From Gonocerus acuteangulatus (Eukaryota > Arthropoda > Insecta > Hemiptera > Coreidae): a stretch of DNA of 64,000 nt. Below the pieces are notes generated by a model that worked only from the letters and a program-made list of their open reading frames with translations, was not told the DNA's origin and did not search any database. How positions within the stretch are numbered: position 1 is the first letter of the stretch; every line of letters begins with the position of its first letter. Shown piece after piece: positions 55,216 through 64,000 of this stretch. The DNA lies in the NCBI GenBank assembly GCA_946811695.1, contig OX328125.1:98411210-98475209 (forward strand). The letters run 5' to 3'. Both the position numbers and the translations under genes were made by a program.

Positions 55216-55742
55216 TGGGGTTTTCAACGTTTCTTGCTGTGCGGATCAAATCCTTCAGTTGGCCGGTTTTTGCACACACATGGTTTAAAGCAATATAAGG
55301 AATTTGAGGAAGAAACTACCTCACAGCCCTTGGAAGTTGTCTGAAGACGCGGCGTGCTCTGCATTATAGGACAAAGGCTGCCTTTGAACACTCCTCCTCT
55401 AATGAGATTACGCCGAATCCGAAATTCATGAGGACGCTCCGTGTGAGTGTAAACCGCATCCCCTTCCTATGAACCACGTTTTATCCAATAAAAGCCACTG
55501 TTTATACTAAGGGTGTGTTCTCTCCTAAAGCAGTTTACAGGGGGTTGAACAGATTTTGTTTGCTTATATGCTATGTTCATCAGGGTTTTTTTTTCTCTCT
55601 CCCTTTCTATTGTACACGTGAGCATTTTTTAAAAATATTTTTTCCATCATATTGTTTTGGATTGTTTCTTTTGAAACAAGAGTTTCATCAAAATTTGATT
55701 CAGAAATATTTTTTTTTTTTGTTAGTCCCTGGTCGGCGCCAG
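55216..55742. other. Unassigned stretch
   Basis: No gene recognised. Frames at 55515-55754 on both strands are shadows of T-rich DNA. Confidence 0.5.
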
Positions 55743-56062
55743 AGATGGGCATAATTTTATTTATAAATAAAAATACGAATTTATTCGTACTTCATATATT
55801 TGTAAATACGAATATAAATAAATTCGTATTCATAAGTGTGAATACGAATTTATTTTTATTCTCATATATTAAATATAAAAATACAAATACAAATTTATTC
55901 GCAAATTTTCCTGCGAATACAAATAAATTCACAGAAAGAATTGTAAATATTCACAAAACATCAAGTGATTTCAAAAATATTCACATTAAAATATATGAAT
56001 ACAAATTTATTCACATTATAATTTGTGAAAAAAATATTATTCACAAAAAAATTCGCAAATAA
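55743..56062. repeat. AT-rich palindromic word repeat
   Basis: Variants of AATACGAATTTATTCG recur at least six times, drifting to AATACAAATTTATTCAC. The repeats produce an Asn/Lys/Phe/Ile-rich open frame (to 56062) that is unlikely to be a protein. It begins after GATGGGCATAAT, which resembles a MITE start. Confidence 0.6.
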
Positions 56063-56499
56063 ATTATGAATTAACGATAAAATGATATTACGAAGATTAT
56101 TGAAGGTGATTTTTTTCTTTTCTTTTTTTGTTTTGTTTTTTTTTTTTTATTCAGAAACTCGTTATAAGCCTAATTTATGAACAATAATTTTGTCTTCATT
56201 GACGCTGAGATGGTACCACGAACTTGACTTGACCCCACTCCTCCTAAATTGTAATTCAAATTTTTTTAATTCAATTGATATTTCATAAAGAAAAATTCTT
56301 TATTTATAAAAAAATAAAATTTGCTACCCGAATGTTTTGGGGTGCTACAAACACAGCGTACTTATCAATCTTTCGAAAATTCATTTCAGTTGGTTAAAAA
56401 AGGTTATAGTATTAATTTCAAAAAATAAATTTTTTAGGTGTGAATTATAATGATAAGTTTGACCAAATTTGGTGAAATGAATTTCGAAAGATTGATAAG
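56063..56499. other. Unassigned stretch
   Basis: T-rich, no gene. GACCAAATTTGGTGAAATGA words near 56460 resemble generic transposon text only. Confidence 0.45.
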
Positions 56500-56902
56500 C
56501 AGCTGATTAGCTCCCGTATATATGATTGTGCATTATCCCCAGGGAATCTATCAAAATAGATTCCGCGAGGATAGATAGTTCCTTTGGGTCCACGCCTAGA
56601 TCTTGCAGGAAGTCTTGCGTCTGTTTTGGAATCGCTCCGCTTGCTCCAAATCATAGGCCTTGGACTATATATTTTCTTCGCCCGACTTTCTTTTGGAAAT
56701 TTTCCTGGTAGAATTCTATACACTTGGTATAGATTTTTCTTTTTCCTAAATTAATTTCTTCCACTTGCTGTGGGTCGTTCGTCTCGTATCGCACAATAGG
56801 GTTGATAATGTAGGCTTCTTTCGATTTATCCTTAAAGGCAATCATGTCAGCATATCTCGGACATCCGTCATCATCGACGCCATAAACCTCTTTAAAGCAC
56901 AT
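56500..56902 (-). pseudogene. LINE ORF C-terminal domain fragment, one nonsense codon
   Basis: The frame begins CFKEVYGVDDDGCPRYADMI and continues with AYIINPIVRYETND and LGKRKIYTKCIEFYQENF to VQGL. A TGA then stands where related LINE proteins have Trp of a GLWFGA motif. The same frame continues FGASGAIPKQTQDFLQDLGV and ends after about 35 more residues. The pattern R-x-AD-x-(I/V) ... P-(T/I)-V-R ... EK/GKRKIY...C ... GLWFGA is typical of the extreme C-terminus of arthropod non-LTR proteins annotated as R2-like, where the restriction-type endonuclease lies. Upstream RT sequence is absent. Confidence 0.6.
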
Positions 56903-57099
56903 AAATTCATTTTTTTTTCAAGAAGATAAGTCAAGTAATTGTTGAGAAATAGATTGAAGTTCATTCAATACAAATTTAATTATTCCATACATTAGTAAAC
57001 TTTGATTTTTGTTTATTTCTATGTTTCAAATAACAAACAATACAAATAATAATGGAAATACTCTCTAATTGAAATTTGACCAACACTGTTTTATGTCAG

Positions 57100-57273
57100 A
57101 TAAGTGTACACCAGATCCTCCTTTTGATCTAGCCGACTGCAAACTATCCCAGCACAAAATTGAGGAAACGGGAATATTAGTGAAGATGATCCGTGCTGAT
57201 GAATTGGTCGTGGTTATGGAAACTGTCGGCGAGATCATAGAACCGGTGATAGCAGGAAGTCCATATTTCACAG
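57100..57273 (+). CDS. Possible host exon, unidentified
   Basis: The segment lies between a good acceptor (GTTTTATGTCAG, AG at 57098-57099) and a GT after CACAG (57274). It is 174 nt, exactly 58 codons, and the reading frame enters and leaves in the same phase (1-1), as in shuffled extracellular modules. The peptide has KCTPDPPFDLADCKLSQHKI early and then GILVKMIRADELVVVMETVG and a PVIAGSPYF stretch. I recognise no family. The donor (GTTCGG) is weak. The reverse strand is also open, so coding is uncertain. No neighbouring exon was found. Confidence 0.3.
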
Positions 57274-57400
57274 GTTCGGTACTCTTTCATCTCGTAATTC
57301 CATAAGAGCTCCAATAACTACCCAAATTCGACATTTCGCCTAATTCCGAAGAAAAGCGCTCTTTGAGAAGGAGTTCGTTTAAAGGTTTAAATAAAAGACC

Positions 57401-57480
57401 GCCTCCCGTGATCCGTTAGCTTGCAAGCTGATTTCCAAGCGGGAGATGTCGATTCGAGCCCAGCCTCTGGTGTGTGCGAT
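57401..57480 (+). ncRNA. tRNA-like head, old SINE-2 relative
   Basis: CCTCCCGTGATCCGTTAGCT, AAGCGGGAGATG and GTCGATTCGAGCCC match SINE-2 head positions with about one change in four, including a usable B box. A body of about 60 bp and a poly-A at 57540-57548 follow. Confidence 0.55.
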
Positions 57481-57572
57481 ATGAAAGAAATCTGGTTTGG
57501 AATGTGAAGGAAGCAATTTATCAGGATTAGGTTGTGGTAAAAAAAAAACTACAATTTTTAGGCGAAAAACAC

Positions 57573-57603
57573 GGAGGAAGGCTTGAATTTCAAGCCGAAA
57601 CGT
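57573..57603 (+). other. Stem-loop plus GAAACG motif, best example
   Basis: GGAGGAAGGCTTGA, loop ATT, TCAAGCC, GAAACG: a perfect 7-bp stem inserted between a GGA-GGA purine run and GAAACG. See 27772, 44771 and 48582. Confidence 0.5.
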
Positions 57604-59490
57604 CGGCAAATAATAACATTCATTTTCTTATAAAAAATGTATTTTTATAAAGATACCACGACCAAATACTGACAATTCTACCTTTGCATCATCAACATTC
57701 AATGATCTGCTCTAAAGGATTGAATTAAGGTTTGGAAGTGAGTCGGCCAACCAAGACGCAGTAAGATTGGGACATGGTGCATTTTTTGGACGGATTATTT
57801 ACGGCTTAGTGCCCTTTCTCAGATGGATTCGGCTGATGCCTTTTAGTTTTTTTCCAAAAAGTCCACAATCTTAGGAACGGAGTGCTTGCATCGTAGCATC
57901 CAAGGCCTTCGGGTTTCCAAAAGGTATTCGACTTGAATTGATGTTCGTTTTCTCACAGGATATCTTCTAGGATACTAGGAACGGAGGTAGTTCTTAACCT
58001 GAAGACAGAGACGATGACAATCCGACCTGTTGACCCAGTGACTACACGGACTTTGCTAAAAGCGATTAGAGGCTCCTCCATGTCTGCCGGTGGAATGAAT
58101 GAGAAATGAGATAAGCCAGAAAGAGCCTAATGACTTCGAAGGGGGGGGGGAGTAGGCAAACAGAGATTGGGGTTCTAACCCAAATGAAGGGCTGTCTAAC
58201 TGACATCGAACCCTTTGGGGTTCTAATTGGGTTAGCAATGTCTTCTAAATACAGGCCTCTTACTCTCCCTTCTGCTTCTAATCAAGCTTTCTCCTCGTTT
58301 CTTCGCTTCCTCTAGTCCTGAAAGACGTGCAACGAGGATGCCTTGACCTTTCAGTACATGTTGTTCTTCTCCTGACGCTTACGTCGACGATAATCCCAAT
58401 CTGGCGTAGCTGACAAAAAATTTCGGGGTCTCATAATTCGTAGGCCTTGAAAAAACTGCCATTTAAATGCGATTACTTTAAAAAAGAAAGAGAGAATGTG
58501 AAAAAGTTAGAATTTCGGATTCCGATGCACAAACATGTAATAAACACAGAGAAATTATTATATTAACTGATATGAGAAAACGTAGTCTTAATGTAAGTTT
58601 CGAAATTGTTTGTTTTCTATCACTGGAGGCAAAATATTAAAAGCTGAAAAATTCAAAACTCACCAGGGAAAAGTAATATTTGAAAATACGCTAAGGCGAT
58701 GAAGTTCGGCCTTTTCCTTTTTTTCCACTTCGTGAACACCATGTTAAAGTGAATTATATCGTCCCTATCATGTCAAATTATCGAATATGAAAATCGGAGC
58801 AAACTAGCAATCGAACATTTTCGATACATTGACGAAGTAATATATTTAAAAATGCCCTTATTCGATACTTTATTTGAGGCATTAAAGGCTATTCTAAAGG
58901 GGTTATAGTTCCGACAAATCGCAACAAGCCGTATGAGAGCAATCCAAAAGCAAAGTCTCGAATCTGAAAAACGAGATTCCATATTCGATAGTTTGGCGTG
59001 GTAGGGACGATATATTAGAGTATTTTTGTGATCATTTGAATCGTGAAACTATTAAATTCAACTTATTAAAAGGTGATGCTGCGCAAACACTGCTTACGTT
59101 CTGCGGTGCATATTAAATAAACGGTTTGTAAAATAAACTTGATGCAAAAGGTTTATTTAATGTTAAAGTATATTTATAAGTGTTGAAGATTTTTCGGACG
59201 GTTTATCTACAGCTTACGAATCTTTTTAATCCAGGTAGGCAAAAGAAAATCCACTGTCCCAATTGGACTCAAAACCAGAGACAAGGAGTGCTCACGTCAT
59301 AGCGCTTGAGCCTATTGTGCCTCCAATAGGTTGATTTAATGTTTTTTCAAAGAACAATTGTAACCATAAACTGTTGTTCAGTACCTTTCGAAGTTGCAAT
59401 CCCTAAAAAAATTGGCCTAGAGTAGCAGTATTATTAGGTCACAAAGTATGTGCTGCGGGCCATCTTATTCTTCAAAGAATGTTAAAAAAA
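57604..59490. other. Unassigned stretch
   Basis: 1.9 kb without a recognised gene. There is a G-run at 58141-58150. 59257-59335 on the minus strand has weak tRNA-like boxes (GGTTTTGAGTCC), possibly an old SINE. Confidence 0.45.
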
Positions 59491-60274
59491 GTCCGTCACG
59501 CAGGAGCTGCATCACTAAGCACTTTCCTCAGAATTTGGGTAGTGTAGACTGCTTTCCAGAACAATTTGCTTAAAATATCCTACATAAATAAAACAAAAAC
59601 ATGAATAGTTCTCTTTTAATTTTGTAATGAGTAACTGATAAATTATTAATTTGCTTCCAGAGTTATGTTTACACATGGTACCTACTACACTACGTAATAA
59701 ATACAAAAAACCTCATATTATCGTATTTTGATCTAACGCAGGAACCGGATACAGTCCCTCTAGCGCTCCTTGCGGCGCCTTTGTGAACCTATGTCTGGCT
59801 GGCTTTTCTATTGAAATATACTACAAAGTAAACCCCCCTTTCCGATTGACAGATTCAGATCATTTTTACAACACTTCTTTCTCATGAGTTACCTACGACG
59901 TATACCGCGTTTCGTTACAATACAGCAGAAATTACGACCAGTATGAGTATATTAGTAATTTGGGTCCGGAGTAAACCCCCCCCTCCTAATGAACCGATTT
60001 AGTTCATTTTTACAACACATATTTACCTGTAGATTACCACTATGAATACCGAGTTTCGTCGAAATACACCTAAAATCACGGCTGGTAATGGCGAATTGGT
60101 ATTGTCGGTCCGGAGTAAACCCCCCCCTCCGTATGAACCGATTTAGTTTATTTTTATATCTCACTTTTCTCTCTATATTACCAGTACGAATACCAAGTTT
60201 CGTTGAAATATAACAAATATTACGGCTGAAATGGTAAAATTAGTGTTTTGGGTTCGGGGTAAACCCCCCCTTCC

Positions 60275-60324
<50 letters not shown>

Positions 60325-60454
60325 TATATATAAATTTTAACGGGGGTCATTTTCGGTGTCTACTAGGTAGGATCGATAAAGATTTGAAGAAATTTTTCAA
60401 AAATTCCGTCATGAGTCCAACCTCAATAGCTACTTTCCTTCGGAGGAAAGTGCT
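59491..60454 (+). mobile_element. Family R1, copy b
   Basis: Starts GTCCGTCACGCAGGAGCTGC. It has four 143-bp modules (landmarks 59828, 59971, 60115, 60259), a deletion of about 110 bp that joins TTCCGGT directly to the (TA)n at 60278-60322, and the right block ending CTTTCCTTCGGAGGAAAGTG. It is nearly identical to copy a in the left 330 bp. The minus frame MYLLRSVVGTMCKHNSGS is retained. Confidence 0.85.
60278..60322. repeat. (TA)n microsatellite inside R1 copy b
   Basis: TA run at the homologous internal position. Confidence 0.95.
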
Positions 60455-60934
60455 AAAAGTGGGATATGACCTGTAATAAATCTTACCGGGCTTTTTGCTT
60501 ATTGCCAGTTGGTGTATGATGTATTTTGCCTTTTACTTGGGCAAGCTAATATAACCTTTCCGTATCTCAGGTCCGGTCAGATGTTCCACTGTTTGGTGTT
60601 GTCTTATGTGGTATATTTTTCCTTTTTGCAAAAATGTTTGTCTATTTTAATCATTTTACATGAATTTTCTGCGCTTAAGACTGTAATGGAAATGCACTAC
60701 GGACCTTGTTTCAGTCACAAATTCAGAAAATCTCTACGACGGAGAACATGCAAAAATACCTTTGATATCATTATGCACGTAGTGCGAATTAATTAGATAT
60801 GTACCTGGAACAAAAAGAGCCAATGCCCAAACCTCTAAAATTTGAGTGAACTGTATGAGTGACATCAGAGGACAATGTTAAAGAAAAATATTGTTTTTCT
60901 TATTTACTAACAATGGGAAGACATTGGCCCTTTT
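60455..60934. other. Spacer between the two R1 copies
   Basis: 480 bp not related to R1. Bases 60801-60867 are inverted relative to 62011-62078. A 95-codon frame (60509-60796) is not recognised. Confidence 0.5.
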
Positions 60935-61078
60935 AGCACTTTCCTCCGAAGGAAAGTAGCTATTGAGGTTGGACTCATGACGGAATTTTTGAAAAATTTC
61001 TTCAAATCTTTATCGATCCTACCTAGTAGACACCGAAAATGACACCCGTTAAAATTTATATATATATATATATATATA

Positions 61079-61141
<63 letters not shown>

Positions 61142-61983
61142 CTGTTAACACGATAGCGGCCAGAGTTTTTGTTTTTTCGTCACGAAACTTGGTATATAGC
61201 ATTCAATTAGCAAACGATTGAACGAGTTCGTTAACCACCAAAATCGGTCCACCGGAAGGGGGGGTTTACCCCGAACCCAAAACACTAATTTGACCATTTC
61301 AGCCGTAATATTTGTTATATTTCAACGAAACTTGGTATTCGTAGTGGTAATATAGAGAGAAAAGTGAGATATAAAAATGAACTAAATCAGTTCATAAGGA
61401 GGGGGGGTTTACTCCGGACCGACAATACCAATTCGCCACTACCAGCCGTGATTTTAGGTATATTTCGACGAAACTCGGTATTCGTAGTGGTAATCTACAG
61501 GTAAATATGTGATGTAAAAATAAAGTAAATAGGTTCATTAGGAGGGGGGGTTTACTCCGGACCCAAATTCCTTATGTACTCATACTGGTCGTAATTTCTG
61601 CTGTATTCTAACGAAACTCTGAATCGGTCAATCGGAAAGGGGGGTTTACTTTGTAATATATTTCAATACAAAAGCCAGCCAGACATAGGTCCACAAAGGC
61701 GCCGCGAGCACTAGAGGGACTGTATCCTGTTCCTGCGTTAGATCAAAATACGATAATATGAGGTTTTTTGTATTTATTACGTAGTGTAATAGGTAACATG
61801 TGTAAACATAACTCTGGAAGCAAATTAATAATTGATCAGTTACTCATTACAAATTTAAAAGAGAACTATTCATGTTTTTATTTTATTTATGTAGGATATT
61901 TTAAGCAAATTGTTCTGGAAAGCAGTCTACACTACCCAAATTCTGAGGAAAGTGCTTAGTTATGCAGCTCCTGCGTGACGGAC
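60935..61983 (-). mobile_element. Family R1, copy c, head-to-head with copy b
   Basis: Reverse-orientation R1 with four modules (landmarks near 61264, 61408, 61551, 61644; the last spacing is shortened to 93 bp) and a TA tract at 61058-61137. It keeps the 110-bp segment that copy b lost. TTTT borders both ends and AAAA both sides of copy b, a possible 4-bp duplication, though the low complexity makes this weak. Confidence 0.85.
61058..61137. repeat. (TA)n microsatellite inside R1 copy c
   Basis: About 40 units, the longest of the three R1-borne TA tracts. Confidence 0.95.
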
Positions 61984-62492
61984 TTTTATGAATTAATGTT
62001 TATCCCACCCTGATGTCACTCGTGCAGTTCACTACAATTTAAGAATTTTGGACATTGGCCCTTTTTGTTCCAAGGTACAGATATTATCATGGTGTAATCT
62101 AAAGTAGTGTTGCAACACTGCATACATGTGGCCTCTTGTTGTTTGTTAGGGTAAGGGCCGCACGAGGAACCGTGACCGACACAGACTAACGTCACTTTGT
62201 GCTCCCTTTCACGGCTAATTCTCTAGTGATCCTCTTCTTATGTGACACGTGATACTCTTCCTCTGTATCCTTTCTTATACACCTACCTTCTTCCATGATG
62301 GATATCCTTCCATAACATAGGGCAGACCTTCAGTTTCTATGCTACTGTCGCTCTCACCTGTAGTCATGTTGGTACGAGGACTAAACGCTATTTAGTGTTA
62401 AACATGTTTAAATATACACTGGAATACTGTCAATAAAGGTTAGATTTGTGGATCTAAAATTGACCAAATGCAATAAAATAAGTATAAAGTAA
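61984..62492. other. Unassigned, with one arm of inverted repeat X
   Basis: TGATGTCACTCGTGCAGTTC...TTTTTGTTCCAAGGTAC (62011-62078) mirrors 60801-60867. The rest is unassigned. Confidence 0.5.
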
Positions 62493-62499
62493 GCAGTTT

Positions 62500-62746
62500 A
62501 CATGGGCGTATATAAGGGGGGGGGCTGCAGCACCTCCCGAAATTTTGATTTGATCAGTACAAATTTTATAAAAACCCTTAAAAATAAATTAAATAAGATC
62601 ATTTAGTCCATAAAAAATATTCTATTTTGGGTGTAAAACCGTTTTAGTTGGCTAAAACTCTTCCAAGATCTAAATGGAAATGGTCTCAGCCCCCCCCCCG
62701 AAACTTTCCCAGCCCCCTCCGAAATTATTTTCTATATACGCCCATG
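62500..62746. mobile_element. 247-bp MITE with poly-G/poly-C shoulders
   Basis: A perfect 14-bp inverted terminus CATGGGCGTATATA, a 7-bp direct repeat GCAGTTT on both sides (62493-62499 and 62747-62753), a G-run just inside the left end and C-runs inside the right end. The TSD size is near the 8 bp of hAT elements. No ORF. Confidence 0.8.
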
Positions 62747-62753
62747 GCAGTTT

Positions 62754-63015
62754 TGTAAAGAAGTTTAACAAAAGAAAAAAAAATATGCCTTTTTGCTGCA
62801 TTTCTTATAATGTTTAACGCAGTTCTGATTTTTAAACGCAGGGTCTGGCGTTATTGATATTAACCCCCTTTTTTAAAATATATTTATTAAGCATTCGAAT
62901 GATTTTCAAACCGTCTTTGAGATATTTAAGAATATATACGAAAAATCCAAAATTGCTAATATCTGTCTCACCTCTAAGCCTAACGGAACTTTATGTATCT
63001 TATATGAATTGAATG
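62754..63015. other. Unassigned stretch
   Basis: No gene recognised. Confidence 0.5.
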
Positions 63016-64000
63016 TCAAAAGAGGGTCATTCCATGTCAAATCAACACACTTTTTGACCTCACTCTTTCCGATTTTAATGAAAATTGGTACACCCAAAGT
63101 AGCTGTTCGGAAAAATAAAAATACCAAATTTCAAATTTTTATCTAAAACGGTTTCCAAAATACGGCCACGTAAAGTTTTCAAAAAGCTCAAAATCTCGCT
63201 TTTTCAAAACATTTAAATAGACATAACTCCTCTCCTGTTTACGTTACAAACATGGCGAAGGTGTCATTGTTTAGCTCTTCATATGCCCTTTCAAACGAAA
63301 TGCAACACATGATAGGTTATGAGAACATAATTTTTTTCAAAATCAAAAATAAAATTTTGAATCTAAATATTTTCAAAAACGTATCTTCAAAAATTTTGAA
63401 AAAAATATATATAATAGGTCATATTATTACTAATTTGTACAGCAAATTTGGTTATGGGATGGAAATGGGTTCTAAGTCAAAATAATTTAAAACCGCAGGC
63501 GGCTTGGACTATTTTTACGTATTTTTATATATAAAAGCTTTTTAATACGTAATTGTATAATTTAATCCAAAATTTACTGTTGCATATATTTTATAGACAC
63601 TTCAACTTCATTATCTTAATTACAAAACTTATTTAAAAAAATATTATACCTTAATAATTTGTTGTAATAAGTTTAATTTAGAACATTTGTCTAAAATTTA
63701 ATGATATATTGTACTCAAAATATTTTAATTGACTAGGAACTTAAATAAAACATAAATATCAACAATTTACATATTTATAAATGTTAAACTATTAAAGTAG
63801 TTGAATATTTTACAGTGAAACTTACATATTGAAGATGCGTTTTTGAAAATATTTAGATTCAAAATTTTATTTTTGATTTTGAAAAACATTCTGTTCTCAT
63901 AACCTATCATGCGTTGCATGTCGGTTGAAAGGGCATATAAAGAGCTAAACAATGACACTTTTTCCATGTTTGTAACGTAAACAGGAGAGGAGTTATGTCT
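63016..64000. mobile_element. Family R3, inverted pair running off the window
   Basis: Bases 63221-63395 and 63833-64000 are inverted copies (GACATAACTCCTCTCCTGTT, TTACGTTACAAACATGG, CCCTTTCAAACG and so on) separated by about 440 bp of AT-rich DNA. The left arm is preceded by GGTCATTCCATGTCAAATCA. Both arms keep an open frame: MAKVSLFSSSYALSNEMQ on the left, MEKVSLFSSLYALSTDMQ on the right. No known protein. The right boundary lies beyond the window. Confidence 0.65.

Noticed and set aside
55652..56062. 136-codon Asn/Lys/Phe-rich ORF
   Set aside because: It arises from AT-rich palindromic words; no protein-like complexity.
59257..59335. tRNA-like boxes on the minus strand
   Set aside because: The B box is poor (GGTTTTGAGTCC), and there is no tail or TSD; too weak to annotate as a SINE.

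Overview
The window looks like gene-poor nuclear DNA of an arthropod, most likely an insect. The signs are a very AT-rich base composition, many long (TA)n tracts, Jockey-type LINEs with poly-A tails, a mariner and a pogo/Tigger remnant, Helitron-like elements, and short retroposons built on tRNA and 5S rRNA. I find no bacterial-style genes, no complete host protein gene and no intact functional tRNA or rRNA gene. The species cannot be named from this sequence alone.

Layout. 1-9 kb: mostly unassigned, with a pogo/Tigger remnant (3.3-4.0 kb), a pogo-like terminus (5.1-5.5 kb), a long-TIR element (7.1-8.3 kb) carrying a deleted mariner inside it, and an old fragment of family R1 (8.9 kb). 10-21.5 kb: tRNA-derived SINEs, copies of dispersed family R2, a 5S-rRNA-derived SINE and four minisatellites (units of 111, 62, 47 and 57 bp). 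21.5-28.5 kb: AT-rich filler, a GC-richer island and small MITEs. 28.5-31.4 kb: two copies of one Jockey-clade LINE in opposite orientation, each with its own target-site duplication (TSD). 32-35.4 kb: a TTAA-flanked MITE, another SINE and a three-level nest (inverted-repeat element > inverted-repeat element > Helitron). 36.8-39 kb: R1 plus R2. 40-45.7 kb: an unidentified 121-codon ORF, Helitron copies with internal 124-bp repeats, a very degenerate tandem array and a truncated 5S SINE. 46-55 kb: duplicated non-coding repeats, Helitrons, a SINE and a 40-bp minisatellite. 55-57.7 kb: a LINE C-terminal fragment, a possible exon and a tRNA-like head. 59.5-62 kb: two R1 copies head to head. 62.5-64 kb: a MITE and an inverted pair of family R3 running off the end.

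There is no operon-like cooperation. What links the features is parasitism between elements. tRNA-headed and 5S-headed SINEs end in the same tail, whose ends can pair as a hairpin. That implies a shared LINE partner, and it is not the Jockey LINE seen here. R1, R2 and the Helitrons carry proto-microsatellites or internal tandem modules that appear to seed the (TA)n and minisatellite arrays. Family names R1, R2, R3, SINE-1 and SINE-2 are local labels. Coordinates of elements without visible TSDs are approximate.
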